Part shown: piece after piece, positions 55,099-63,656 of the stretch
Position numbering within the stretch: position 1 is the stretch's first letter
Layout of the letters: the number at the start of each line of letters is the position of its first letter
Assembly (NCBI RefSeq): GCF_001742145.1
Contig: NZ_CP015749.1
Location: forward strand, 1,426,001-1,490,000
DNA from: Pectobacterium parmentieri
GTDB taxonomy: Bacteria > Pseudomonadota > Gammaproteobacteria > Enterobacterales > Enterobacteriaceae
Length of the DNA: 64,000 nt
Direction: 5' to 3'
Position numbers and translations under genes: made by a program
The notes under the pieces: generated by a model
Told to the model about the DNA's origin: nothing
The model's input: only the letters and a program-made list of their open reading frames with translations
The model's database searches: none

Positions 55099-55123
55099 TC
55101 TTACTTGTTGTTTATTACAACGA

Positions 55124-55211
55124 TCAGAGATTAATCTCGGTCTCAATCACCAGCCTGCCCCGCTCAACGGTAACGGTTATCGGCATGCCGGTCATAAATC
55201 CCAACTCTTTT
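55124..55211 (-). pseudogene. symE: symE C-terminal remnant, copy 3
   Basis: On the minus strand the sequence gives GFMTGMPITVTVERGRLVIE and TEINL with stop at 55124. Everything upstream in the gene is missing; it is cut directly at TATGACGACTGG of the cassette repeat. Confidence 0.8.
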
Positions 55212-55303
55212 ATGACGACTGGATGAAAGTCACTTACGGCTGAAAAAGATAGTACGATTCACCAGACGGTTGGATTGTTGCACAAGACCCGATAGGGCTG
55301 GCT
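55211..55303 (+). repeat. Cassette repeat, copy 3 (Rhs core-end remnant)
   Basis: TATGACGACTGGATGAAAGT through to GCACAAGACCCGATAGGGCT matches copies 1 and 2 at a constant offset (2943 bp from copy 1). It encodes [19 protein letters not shown] in frame with [16 protein letters not shown]. Confidence 0.85.
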
Positions 55304-55661
55304 GGGGGACTGAATCTTTATCAGTATGCGCCGAATCCGCTAGGGTGGGTTGATCCTTTACACGGCTGGCAAACAAGCACGTTCGAGGGCATTGGCGAGT
55401 GATCCTAAACAGCCTGGTCATATTAGAGGCTGGGTCACGCAGGATATGAATATGATTGCTAGTGGGCGTCGAAAAACAATTCGAAATTTTCTCCGATATG
55501 ATTTAGCACACCGGAGAGGATATGAACCAGCAAAAGGATGTGGTTACAATTATTCTGAGCCTCAGATTCGTGAACAACATTGTTCTCAGCATTGTTACGA
55601 TGGGGGAGGAAGAAAAAATAAACTCAGAGTTAGTAATAAATGTAAAACAAACGTGGGTTAG
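55253..55661 (+). pseudogene. Displaced Rhs tip with type 8-like toxin, frameshifted
   Basis: The Rhs frame runs [20 protein letters not shown] to WVDPL, then reads nonsense to a TGA at 55400. The toxin continues in another frame: [60 protein letters not shown], ending QHCSQHCYDGGGRKNK. DLAHRRGYE with a terminal QH is the pattern of polymorphic toxin type 8. The frame break at DPL and the altered tail suggest it is inactive. Confidence 0.75.
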
Positions 55662-55678
55662 ATTGCTAAGGAATTAAA

Positions 55679-56071
55679 ATGAAAGTTTCGGCTAAAGAAA
55701 TTGAAGTTATGTCCAGTAAGCCTGCGAAAGATCGGTATATCTATTTCATTAAGCGTGTAGCCGATTGGGAGTCAGTATGGACTTTAGGTGATGACGATGG
55801 CTATGTCACCAGTGAGGATGACAATGGTAGAACCTACCTTCCACTCTGGCCAGCAAAAGAATATGCTCGAATTAGTGCCGAGGGTAATTGGGATGGTCTG
55901 CAATTAAAAGAAATATCTCTTGACGAGATACTTGACGAATTGTTACCACAACTGATCGAAGATGCAGTAGACCTTGCTATATTTATGTCTCCAAATGAAA
56001 TAAATTCCCCTACACTAACCGCAAAAAATGTTTTGAAAGATTTGCTTGCGGAATGTGCGAAATACGAATGA
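55679..56071 (+). CDS. DUF2750 orphan immunity protein
   Basis: 130 residues. RYIYFIKRVADWESVWTLGD and LPLWPAKEYARISAEGNWDG are the conserved blocks of DUF2750, a family often found as immunity next to Rhs and CDI toxins. It follows the type 8-like tip by 17 bases and remains open although the toxin frame is broken. Confidence 0.8.
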   Translation: MKVSAKEIEVMSSKPAKDRYIYFIKRVADWESVWTLGDDDGYVTSEDDNGRTYLPLWPAKEYARISAEGNWDGLQLKEISLDEILDELLPQLIEDAVDLAIFMSPNEINSPTLTAKNVLKDLLAECAKYE

Positions 56072-56174
56072 TTTATTTTTTCGTAAGTGCCTCCGGATTT
56101 TTATGTTAGTTACTAAAATAAAAGTGATCTTAATGATCTTTTCTGCTATTTCTTGGTACAAATAGGGTACAGCT

Positions 56175-56522
56175 ATGACTGATAAAGATATATTGGATGA
56201 TTTTGGTTCTGCAACCATGCGTATGGTTCGTGACCGTTCGCTTGATAAGTTCGAAAAAATTCAATTAGGTACACTGAAGTCACAAAAAGGCATAGAGTTA
56301 CATGATTTATTGTCAGGGTTTGACGAAGAACAAAAAAACATAATTAAATATTTAGTTGCCGAGAGTATTGATAATACAATATTTAACTTTCTATTTATGT
56401 TTGAAGAGGATGAAGATAAAAATATACTTGTGTCAGATGTTAATGTTGGTGAAATAAGCGATGGATTATCTGGTGAGCTATTTACGGAAGATGGATGGAT
56501 AAACAGATTTAGCCAGAAATAA
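56175..56522 (+). CDS. Orphan immunity-like protein
   Basis: 115 residues, strongly acidic: IVxx-free start MTDKDILDDFGSATMRMVRD, then KNIIKYLVAESIDNTIFNFL and the FMFEEDEDKN tract. Small acidic proteins of this kind follow Rhs tips. No toxin is adjacent; a weak copy of the cassette terminator motif (AAAAGTGATCTTAATGATCT at 56120) lies between it and the DUF2750 gene, so it marks a further cassette whose toxin was lost. Confidence 0.65.
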   Translation: MTDKDILDDFGSATMRMVRDRSLDKFEKIQLGTLKSQKGIELHDLLSGFDEEQKNIIKYLVAESIDNTIFNFLFMFEEDEDKNILVSDVNVGEISDGLSGELFTEDGWINRFSQK

Positions 56523-56526
56523 TAAT

Positions 56527-56564
56527 AAACCGGAAACATCCCAACGATCCTTCCGGTTTTATTT
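56527..56564. terminator. Repeated cassette terminator, copy 4
   Basis: AAACCGGAA pairs with TTCCGGTTT; the loop holds CCCAACGATCC as in copy 1, and TTTTATTTTAT follows. Confidence 0.75.
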
Positions 56565-56589
56565 TATCTGCTGTTTATCGTGTGCGTCG

Positions 56590-56705
56590 TCAGAGATTAA
56601 TCTCGGTCTCAATCACCAGTCTCCCGCGCTCCACGGTCACGGTAATCGGCATCTCGGTCATAAAGCTCGACTCCTCAAGCCTGCGCCCTTTAAGTGTATT
56701 AGCGG
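56590..56705 (-). pseudogene. symE: symE C-terminal remnant, copy 4
   Basis: The minus strand encodes LKGRRLEESSFMTEMPITVT, VERGRLVIETEINL and a stop at 56590. The 5' part is missing. This is the last cassette-type remnant; no Rhs repeat follows. Confidence 0.75.
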
Positions 56706-56801
56706 GAATAGATGTGCTGAAGGTCTACGCGTATTCGTTTTACTGCATGAGTAGTTGGTGGGTACAAGTACCAGACAGCAGACACATAATGTGGCGTTTT
56801 A

Positions 56802-57266
56802 TTATTCGATTGGATGAATAACATGGCCTGTGTTGAGTGACAGTCGGAATGGTTCCCACACGCCAGAATCGATGTCTGGAATGGGGGACAGATGACCAAC
56901 ATAATCGTGAAAATATATGCTTTTTACTTCATGCGATATGGTGTCGAATAGGTGAACATGCTGACCATACAATAATGCAATCTTATTTTCGTTAAGAAGA
57001 AGTCCACGAAAACACTGCTCGAGCAATAAACTGTTATCATCAACCTCAACGTAAATACAAAGAATGACTACGGGCTCATCATTCTTGCAGATGAGGGCGT
57101 TCTGTCGCTTCTTGGCACCACTAGGAAACGGGTTGATATCGATCCTGAGAATGGTGCTTTCAGAGGGAACGTTAGCATCGAGAAACTGTGCAGTATAAAT
57201 TACAGTCAATTTCTGGCGTTTTTCCGAAAATAGCAACTGTAATGTTATTATATGCTCGTTTTTCAC
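56802..57266 (-). CDS. Hypothetical cytoplasmic protein
   Basis: About 154 residues on the minus strand, with GTG 57266 behind CAGGGATC (a TTG at 57278 is also possible). The sequence is beta-rich (HIITLQLLFSEKRQKLTVIY, NKIALLYGQHVHLFDTISHE) and ends PFRLSLNTGHVIHPIE. It faces away from the next gene, with about 90 bp between them for divergent promoters. I do not recognise it; it may be a lone immunity-type gene. Confidence 0.55.
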   Translation of the reverse strand: MKNEHIITLQLLFSEKRQKLTVIYTAQFLDANVPSESTILRIDINPFPSGAKKRQNALICKNDEPVVILCIYVEVDDNSLLLEQCFRGLLLNENKIALLYGQHVHLFDTISHEVKSIYFHDYVGHLSPIPDIDSGVWEPFRLSLNTGHVIHPIE

Positions 57267-57359
57267 GATCCCTGTCAACTTGCTTGTGTTTTCTGATATT
57301 TAAAATAATCTGAAAATCGGTCTAATGTTATGATTTTATTTAAATGGTAAGGATACTTT

Positions 57360-57968
57360 ATGAAACGTGTGGTTTTTCCGCTCACCTTGCTGACATTAAG
57401 CGTGATGGGGTCAGTGCAGGCAGAATCTCTTCAGGAAAGTTTATTGCATTGTGATAATCGTTTCTTCAGCGAACTTTATGTCCAGCAAAAAGCATTCATC
57501 GGATCTGCTCTGCTAAAGACTGATAGCCAACATCGAGCCTGGTTTGCCCCTCCAAAAAATGGAGGCGACGTTACCTGGTTCTCCCAACCAGTAAAATCTG
57601 GCAACTTAGTGCTTTCTGGCTATTTCATGCGCCAGAATGATTTAGAAGCAATGGGCAAATACTACTTCTGGGGTTTGATTATTGACAGTTCAGCCGCAGA
57701 GGTTGCTGCTGCGTTATCCAAAGTAAATTGGCAAAAAGCGGGGGATGAGTATTTCGCTAATCCTATGATAAAACGTCCCGGAGACCAGATGTGGAAACTT
57801 AATTCTGGGGCTGCAAGCGGTATTGCGCCAGCGAAGGGAAGTGTGGAGAAACTTGCTTTGTTAAGCGACAGCGGAGATAAAGCGCAATTACTATGCTCGG
57901 TACAAGGTAATGTGACTGATGAAATTTTACTGTCTCTGCGCCCTGACCTGATAGGGAGCGAGAAATGA
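57360..57968 (+). CDS. Secreted protein of unknown function
   Basis: 202 residues with a signal peptide (FPLTLLTLSVMGSVQA, cut near AES). The mature part is beta-rich with two cysteines (LLHCDNRFFSE, AQLLCSVQGNV) that could form a disulphide. It overlaps the next lipoprotein gene by four bases (ATGA), so the two are made together and probably interact in the periplasm. Possible immunity pair or envelope-stress protein; unproven. Confidence 0.75.
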   Translation: MKRVVFPLTLLTLSVMGSVQAESLQESLLHCDNRFFSELYVQQKAFIGSALLKTDSQHRAWFAPPKNGGDVTWFSQPVKSGNLVLSGYFMRQNDLEAMGKYYFWGLIIDSSAAEVAAALSKVNWQKAGDEYFANPMIKRPGDQMWKLNSGAASGIAPAKGSVEKLALLSDSGDKAQLLCSVQGNVTDEILLSLRPDLIGSEK

Positions 57969-58459
57969 TTAAGTCTTTTGGGCTATTTGCTGTATTAGCC
58001 TTACTGGCTGGCTGCACCAGCCAACTGAAGAAAGAAAATGTAAGTAATCCTCCGGCAGGAGTGATAAAAATTATGAGCGATGAGCAAGTTCTGACCTTTG
58101 CGGACTTGCGTAATGTCTCATCCTATCAAGGTAATAACCGTCTTCGTCGGTTGTATACGATCAATAATTATACTGAAAGTAAAAAAATCAGTAAAAACCC
58201 CGATATTTATATTACGAGCTCCCGTGCTATTAACGTCATCAATTGCGACTCTCTTGAAAGAGCGGTATTCGAGCGGGTCTATTTTTCGCAGCCTTATGCA
58301 CTTGGTGATGTAATAGCAATTGTGGATGAAATAGGGCAGTGGGAAGCATTTCATAAAGAGTCAATGATGGGACTTATCGCAGGTATGGTTTGCCAAATAG
58401 CGCCAGAACGATTGAAACCGGAACTACCAAAAGAAACACGCACGCCATTGTTAGGGTAA
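57965..58459 (+). CDS. Lipoprotein with surface-adhesin E-like domain
   Basis: 164 residues. Lipoprotein signal LFAVLALLAGCTSQ; the mature part (VINCDSLERAVFERVYFSQP, IGQWEAFHKESMMGLIAGMV) resembles the small 'surface-adhesin E'/CNP1-like domain, with two cysteines in matching places. It overlaps the upstream secreted-protein gene. Role unknown. Confidence 0.7.
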   Translation: MIKSFGLFAVLALLAGCTSQLKKENVSNPPAGVIKIMSDEQVLTFADLRNVSSYQGNNRLRRLYTINNYTESKKISKNPDIYITSSRAINVINCDSLERAVFERVYFSQPYALGDVIAIVDEIGQWEAFHKESMMGLIAGMVCQIAPERLKPELPKETRTPLLG

Positions 58460-58530
58460 AAACATGGCTACAAATTGTTTATTCATTCGCTAAAAAATAT
58501 TCTCCGGCATAACCGGTGATTTTTCAAAGA

Positions 58531-58610
58531 AAAATCCACGCAACTGCGTGGATTTCATGAGGTTTATTAGTTTTCATGAGATCGCATGAGACAGCAGAAA
58601 AAAATTAGAC
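58531..58610 (+). repeat. Left copy of the ychF-terminator direct repeat
   Basis: This block starts with the hairpin AATCCACGCAACTGCGTGGA, followed by GGTTTATTAG, ATCGCATGAGACA and AATTAGAC. It matches 61011-61100, the true end of ychF, with small differences. The hairpin plus T-rich flank may act as a terminator here too. The pair flanks about 2.4 kb and looks like the outcome of an insertion at the ychF end. Confidence 0.72.
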
Positions 58611-59424
58611 CTTTAGTCGTAACTTCGTATTTAATTATTTGATAAATAGTTTATTTATTTTTCATTTTTATACTCATCAGTGTACTTACTTTGACTTACG
58701 TGTTCATCTAAGGCTAGCTACCACAACACCTGATTATCCATTTTGGACTAATGTCGCCGACATGACTGCGTTGCCGTAGCCATTTACCTGATATGTACTG
58801 CCACATATTCAAACGCAACCTGTCCGTAGAGTTACCTAGAACTCAATGCGTAACGTGAAGGTGCGTCGGCACAAAGGGGAATGTGGCCTTTTTTATATCG
58901 CATTATGTGCTGGGTCAATATTAAGGGCCTGACAAAAATTGTGGACTCTTACCATTCCTTATATGATGTCGTGAAAAATGCTGATGCCGCAGCAGGATGA
59001 CAAGTAGATGTCAAAGGCAAGACGCTCGAGGCGTCCTGAAACCGATGAAGAACGTGAAGCATAAATTTCTACCCTGCATCAGGATATTGCCCGGCCGAGA
59101 ACCTGAACACTTGGTGGTTCCTTCTTTCTAGATGAGCAGGTTGCACACCTTGATGATCTAAACAGGGTTGAGATGATGGATATTTTTTCGAATGCTCACA
59201 GCCAGTGAACCGGTTATGAATCTTATCGTTACGGCTGCAAGCAACCGTTTAAGACGGCATCTTCGACAGAAATTCTCATCGGAATCCTACAAAGACAATT
59301 TGAGGGTTATTACCCTTGAGGGGAATTCCTTGTGGGGAGTTACTGCGTCTTACAGTTAAATAAAACAACTCATGGTGATAGCAATAGCGTATAAACGCGA
59401 GTAAACAATAGGGTGAACGGCGGT
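58611..59424. other. Gene-free stretch with decayed coding traces
   Basis: No intact gene. Short open segments with stops between them (for example SFFLDEQVAHLDDLNRVEMM at about 59120-59200, on the plus strand) suggest one or more decayed genes, but I cannot name a family. GC is higher at 58960-59340 than in the AT-rich start. The promoter for the next gene probably lies in the last 100 bases. Confidence 0.5.
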
Positions 59425-60648
59425 ATGACCAATTATACGGATGTAACGGTGAAAGCGCAGAATGCCGGACCAGGCCTCTGCTTTTTGTTGTTGTTAGCTG
59501 TTTGGGCTGGCGTGTTTTTCATACCGGAAGCTATTTTTCTTGTTGTGCCCGGGATGATTGGTTTTGCACTTCTGTTTTTTATTTACTATCTGGCATCGGA
59601 AGGGCACCTTGCGGGTATTCTGGGCGGGATCGTTGTAAGCGTCATTTTGATGGCAATCGCCGCTGCAATCCCCGTTATTGGCTGGATAATCCTAGTATGC
59701 TGGATATTTTACAACATCGCGAGGGCATTTGAGAGCATTCGGAATTTGCTGCCGGATGCTCTGTTGAGCGCTGCCCTATATGCAAGCCTCTTAATTCCTG
59801 TCATCTATCAGTCTAATTATTACGGCAACAACAATATGTTGCTGACTATAGGATGCGGAATTGTCTACTTTTTCGCGGCAGTGGGATGTTCCGTGCGTAT
59901 CAACGATCGTTCGGATACGCCAAAACATAGTCTGTTTCTCTTCTCCGTTATGTTGCTATCTGTACCGATGATTGTGCTGTTGTTTGCGTCAATTGTCGCC
60001 TCGCTGCGTGCTGCATTCCAGATGAGCTTAGTAAAAACGACCGCGAAACTTCCCCAATCGGTGAGCGGATACACCACCGCGCGAGGAACCGTCGTTGCCG
60101 ACTACACGCGCAACGTTACCCAAACGGTGGTCACTTCCACGATCGTTCCCGGAGCTGGAGCTGTGGGGGCATCGTTAACCGGTTCACTGGCTAAATTAAG
60201 CACCACTGCTGATGAACAGCTCGTCAACCGGTTGAATCATGAAAAAGAACAGCGCTACGCAACGCACAAAGATCACCACTTTTATCGTTACGATGGACTG
60301 AATGATAAAAAAATCGGTAATTTTATTCAGGCTGTTGCCACCACAGGAAAATTGCCGCCTCTTAAGAAAGAAGATGTCCTTGTTTACTTTGATGAAACAC
60401 TGATAGGAAAGGGCGATCGTGGCGTAGTGTTAACCGATGGAGCTATCTATTGTTTACCGGGCATGTTTGAGGATGAAGAGAAATTCTTCACACGGTTCAG
60501 TAATATTGAGAGGGTCACTTTTTCAGGTGCGTTGAATAAGCAAATCACTCTCTGGCTAAAAGATGGGAAAAAACAGAAAATCACGCTGACCCAATCCAAC
60601 GCCGGTGCGAAAAAAGTCTTCGAGATGATTGAGCTGGCGATTGCTTGA
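59425..60648 (+). CDS. Polytopic membrane protein with C-terminal PH-like domain
   Basis: About 407 residues. Five to six membrane spans occupy the first half (FLLLLAVWAGVFFIPEAIFL, GGIVVSVILMAIAAAIPVIG, LFLFSVMLLSVPMIVLLFAS). The cytoplasmic C-terminus (DVLVYFDETLIGKGDRGVVL, then DGAIYC and FSNIERVTFSGALNKQITLW) is like bacterial PH / YokE-type domains. GTG 59413 is an alternative start. It lies between the two copies of the ychF-end repeat and so may have come with the inserted element. Function unknown. Confidence 0.75.
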   Translation: MTNYTDVTVKAQNAGPGLCFLLLLAVWAGVFFIPEAIFLVVPGMIGFALLFFIYYLASEGHLAGILGGIVVSVILMAIAAAIPVIGWIILVCWIFYNIARAFESIRNLLPDALLSAALYASLLIPVIYQSNYYGNNNMLLTIGCGIVYFFAAVGCSVRINDRSDTPKHSLFLFSVMLLSVPMIVLLFASIVASLRAAFQMSLVKTTAKLPQSVSGYTTARGTVVADYTRNVTQTVVTSTIVPGAGAVGASLTGSLAKLSTTADEQLVNRLNHEKEQRYATHKDHHFYRYDGLNDKKIGNFIQAVATTGKLPPLKKEDVLVYFDETLIGKGDRGVVLTDGAIYCLPGMFEDEEKFFTRFSNIERVTFSGALNKQITLWLKDGKKQKITLTQSNAGAKKVFEMIELAIA

Positions 60649-60694
60649 GAAACAGGTTTTAGTGCTAGGGAGCGTTTTTAGTAGTTATCATCCA

Positions 60695-60857
60695 GTGAAG
60701 CCCTGCCCGGTGTGCGGCGGATGTGACCGTTTCCACTTTGGCGAGAAGGGGAGGAGGAACGTGGTTCTGTAACTAGTGCGGCGCAGGTGACGAACTGAAA
60801 CTGATTGAGAAGGTGTCTGGCGTGCCTGCATTCAAGGCCGCCGGGAAAGTGATGTAA
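60695..60857 (+). pseudogene. Fragment of a P4-type phage primase (zinc-ribbon part)
   Basis: The sequence KPCPVCGGCDRFHFGEKG, then in a shifted frame GTWFCN(stop)CGAGDELKL and LIEKVSGVPAFKAAGK, is the four-cysteine zinc ribbon at the N-terminus of P4 alpha-like primase/helicases. One frameshift and one stop show it is dead. It points to a P4-like satellite or integrative element that once inserted at this site. Confidence 0.78.
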
Positions 60858-61010
60858 ACCAGACGATGCTGACTGGGTGCTTACCTTTTTTATTAATCTA
60901 CTACAGACAATCACACGATTTAATCACAGCCTCGATATTTTTGACGTCCAGAAGTGTCATAACTCATTTTAGTAATACACCATGAGGTCATGTGAGATGC
61001 TATGAACACA

Positions 61011-61100
61011 AAAATCCACGCAACTGCGTGGATTTTAAAGGGTTTGTTAGTCTTTACGAGATGCTTTGAAATCGCATGAGACAACAAAGTCAAATTAGAC
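61011..61100 (+). repeat. Right copy of the direct repeat at the ychF end, with terminator hairpin
   Basis: AATCCACGCAACTGCGTGGA forms a 10-bp class hairpin just beyond the ychF stop; read on the minus strand it is preceded by ychF and serves as its terminator. It is matched by the copy at 58531. Similarity continues to the ychF stop codon (AATTAGAC). Confidence 0.72.
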
Positions 61101-62186
61101 GTTGAACAGGAAGTTCATTACATCGCCATCTTTTACGATGTACTCTTTGCCTTCTGAACGCATTTTCCCAGCTTCTTTTGCACCTTGTTCACCTTTGTAG
61201 GTGATGAAGTCGTCGTAGGCGATAGTTTGTGCGCGGATGAAGCCTTTTTCGAAGTCGGTGTGAATTTTTCCTGCGGCTTGTGGGGCAGTCGCGCCGACAG
61301 GGATTGTCCATGCACGAACTTCTTTCACGCCAGCGGTGAAGTAGGTTTGCAGGTTCAGCAGTTCATAGCCAGCGCGAATAACGCGGTTCAAACCGGGTTC
61401 TTCCAGACCTAACTCAGCCATAAATTCTTCACGGTCAGCATCATCCAGCTCTGCAATGTCTGATTCAACGGCGGCACAGACGGCTACGACGACAGAACCC
61501 TCAGCAGCAGCTATTTCACGTACTTTATCGAGATACGGGTTATTCTCGAAGCCATCTTCGTTAACGTTGGCGATGTACATCGTTGGCTTCAGCGTCAGGA
61601 AACTCAGGTAGCGGATGGCTGCTTTATCATCATCGCTTAAATCCAGCGAGCGCAGCATGCCCGCATTTTCTAACTGTGGTAGGCATTTCTCCAGCGCGGC
61701 CAGCTCAGCTTTAGCATCTTTATCACCACCTTTGGCTCTTTTTTGCACGCGATGAATGGCGCGTTCACAGGTGTCGAGGTCAGACAATGCCAATTCAGTG
61801 TTGATGACTTCGATGTCATCAGCCGGATCAACTTTATTATTGACGTGGATGATGTTGTCGTTTTCAAAGCAGCGAACAACGTGGCCAATGGCTTCTGTTT
61901 CACGGATGTTGGTCAGGAACTGGTTACCCAATCCTTCACCTTTGGACGCGCCTTTTACCAAACCGGCGATATCCACAAATTCCATAGTGGTAGGAAGGAT
62001 ACGCTGTGGCTTAACGATTTCAGCCAGTTTGTCCAGACGTGGATCGGGCATCGGTACTACGCCAGTGTTCGGCTCGATGGTACAAAACGGGAAGTTGGCC
62101 GCTTCGATGCCGGCTTTGGTCAACGCATTGAACAGAGTGGATTTACCGACGTTAGGCAGCCCAACGATACCGCATTTGAATCCCAT
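61095..62186 (-). CDS. ychF: Redox-regulated ribosome-binding ATPase YchF
   Basis: 363 residues, the standard length. G1 motif [18 protein letters not shown], the switch-side [19 protein letters not shown], the unusual NxxE-type specificity site ([10 protein letters not shown]) that prefers ATP, and a C-terminal TGS domain ending NFLFNV. It is a translation-associated, stress-linked OLA1-family ATPase. Gene order ychF-pth is the conserved enterobacterial one; pth is 129 bp upstream. Confidence 0.97.
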   Translation of the reverse strand: MGFKCGIVGLPNVGKSTLFNALTKAGIEAANFPFCTIEPNTGVVPMPDPRLDKLAEIVKPQRILPTTMEFVDIAGLVKGASKGEGLGNQFLTNIRETEAIGHVVRCFENDNIIHVNNKVDPADDIEVINTELALSDLDTCERAIHRVQKRAKGGDKDAKAELAALEKCLPQLENAGMLRSLDLSDDDKAAIRYLSFLTLKPTMYIANVNEDGFENNPYLDKVREIAAAEGSVVVAVCAAVESDIAELDDADREEFMAELGLEEPGLNRVIRAGYELLNLQTYFTAGVKEVRAWTIPVGATAPQAAGKIHTDFEKGFIRAQTIAYDDFITYKGEQGAKEAGKMRSEGKEYIVKDGDVMNFLFNV

Positions 62187-62315
62187 GTTTATATCACCTT
62201 AAATAACTTATTAATCAGGCAATTACTTTCTTTTGCCTGTCAGAATGGAAATATTTCGGCCGATTATACACGGAATGGCGATTTATCTCGATCTGCCATC
62301 CGCATTCTGACCAGA

Positions 62316-62903
62316 TTATACCGCTTTGAAAGCATGCAAACGGTTCATCGCTTTGATCATGTCTTCTTTCATCAGAATTTCAGTGCAGCGCACGGCTTCG
62401 TCAATGGCGCCGTCGATCAACGTCTGCTCGCTCATCGGTGGCTTGCCCAACACAAAACCTGTCACTTTGCTTTTATCACCTGGATGGCCAATGCCGATGC
62501 GTAAACGATGGAAATTCGGGTTATTACCTAATTTACTGATGATGTCTTTCAGTCCGTTGTGACCGCCGTGTCCACCGCCCAGTTTAAGTTTGGCAATCCC
62601 CGGTAATAAATCCAGTTCATCATGTGCGACCAGGATCTCATCAGGCTGGATGCGGTAGAAAGTGGCCATTGCCGCAACAGCTTTTCCACTCAGGTTCATG
62701 AATGTAGTGGGAACCAGCAGGCGCACATCTTGCCCCGCCAGATTTAGACGGGCGGTGTAACCGAAAAATTTGTTTTCTTCTTTTAGCGACTGACGGTAAG
62801 ACTCAGCCAGACAGTCGACAAACCAGGCGCCCGCATTATGGCGGGTGGCGGCATATTCAGCGCCGGGATTCGCCAGGCCGACAATTAATTTAATGCTGCT
62901 CAC
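62316..62903 (-). CDS. pth: Peptidyl-tRNA hydrolase
   Basis: 195 residues, closely following the E. coli enzyme. [20 protein letters not shown] contains the catalytic His, and the [19 protein letters not shown] and HDELDLLPG regions hold the conserved Asn and Asp residues. It frees tRNA from prematurely released peptidyl-tRNA and is essential. It is upstream of ychF on the same strand. Confidence 0.98.
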   Translation of the reverse strand: MSSIKLIVGLANPGAEYAATRHNAGAWFVDCLAESYRQSLKEENKFFGYTARLNLAGQDVRLLVPTTFMNLSGKAVAAMATFYRIQPDEILVAHDELDLLPGIAKLKLGGGHGGHNGLKDIISKLGNNPNFHRLRIGIGHPGDKSKVTGFVLGKPPMSEQTLIDGAIDEAVRCTEILMKEDMIKAMNRLHAFKAV

Positions 62904-63215
62904 GGTATATTCCAGATTACGTGCTTAAACTGACACAGAGTCGCGTGATAATGAGGCGCTAGTTTACACACCGCGTGATAGATAGCAAAATTGCGATGTT
63001 GGAATGTAAAAATATTGTTATTTGTTTAGTTTGGTGATTATTGTGTCTTTTGTCTGTTTACTTATTTAAACGTAAAAAAATATTAATCATTCCTTTTATC
63101 TGTGATCCCTACCGCAACCACCTAAACGCATCATTGTCTATAATTACATCAATAATAAGACAGTGAACGGTAATGACGCTCCGGTTCATCCACAGAATTA
63201 ATCTGGAGGTGGCAG

Positions 63216-63485
63216 ATGAAACGTAAAAACGTGACAACATTGGGTAATGTGCTGATGGGGCTCGGTATGGTTCTGATGGTTGGCGGTTTTGCCTTCACTA
63301 TCGCCAGTCAGTTCCCGAAACTGAATGTCCCTGAATATATGACTTATATCGATCTGGTCGGTATTTTTTCTGGCGCAATATTTTGGTTGGTGGGGGCGCG
63401 TGTTAGCGGGCGAGAGGAAATCGCAGACCGTTACTGGTGGATTAAACACTTTGATAAGCGCTGCCGCAGTCAACGCCACCCATAA
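63216..63485 (+). CDS. ychH: Stress-induced membrane protein YchH
   Basis: 89 residues. MKRKNVTTLGNVLMGLGMVL and the two spans (LMGLGMVLMVGGFAFTIA; LVGIFSGAIFWLVGARVSG) with the tail RYWWIKHFDKRCR match E. coli YchH, an inner-membrane protein induced by stress. GGAGGTGG lies ahead of the ATG. It is divergent from pth as in E. coli, and is followed by its own terminator. Confidence 0.93.
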   Translation: MKRKNVTTLGNVLMGLGMVLMVGGFAFTIASQFPKLNVPEYMTYIDLVGIFSGAIFWLVGARVSGREEIADRYWWIKHFDKRCRSQRHP

Positions 63486-63529
63486 CCGTTAATCAAGTCA
63501 TCGGTGTTAATAAACATTGAACAGTAGAG

Positions 63530-63558
63530 CCGCTATAGTCTTGCTATGGCGGTTTTTT
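63530..63558 (+). terminator. Terminator of ychH
   Basis: CCGCTATAG pairs with CTATGGCGG (one G-U pair) over a five-base loop and is followed by TTTTTT. It lies 45 bp after the ychH stop. Confidence 0.8.
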
Positions 63559-63589
63559 GTTTTTTATAGCGATAAAAACGGTAGAAATA

Positions 63590-63615
63590 AGAAAGCCACC
63601 TTATTACAGGTGGCT
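63590..63615 (-). terminator. Terminator of prs
   Basis: On the minus strand AGCCACCT and AGGTGGCT form an 8-bp stem with a six-base loop, followed by TTCTTATTTC. It lies about 40 bp after the prs stop. Confidence 0.8.
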
Positions 63616-63656
63616 CCATCATCATCTTCTGCGATCGGCTACCCGATCAGCAGCGA

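Noticed and set aside
52245..55303. CRISPR array
   Set aside because: The three repeats are about 100 bp long, far apart and encode Rhs codons; spacing and unit size do not fit CRISPR.
58960..59340. Insertion-sequence remnant
   Set aside because: Decayed coding traces are present, but I found no inverted ends, target duplication or transposase motif.
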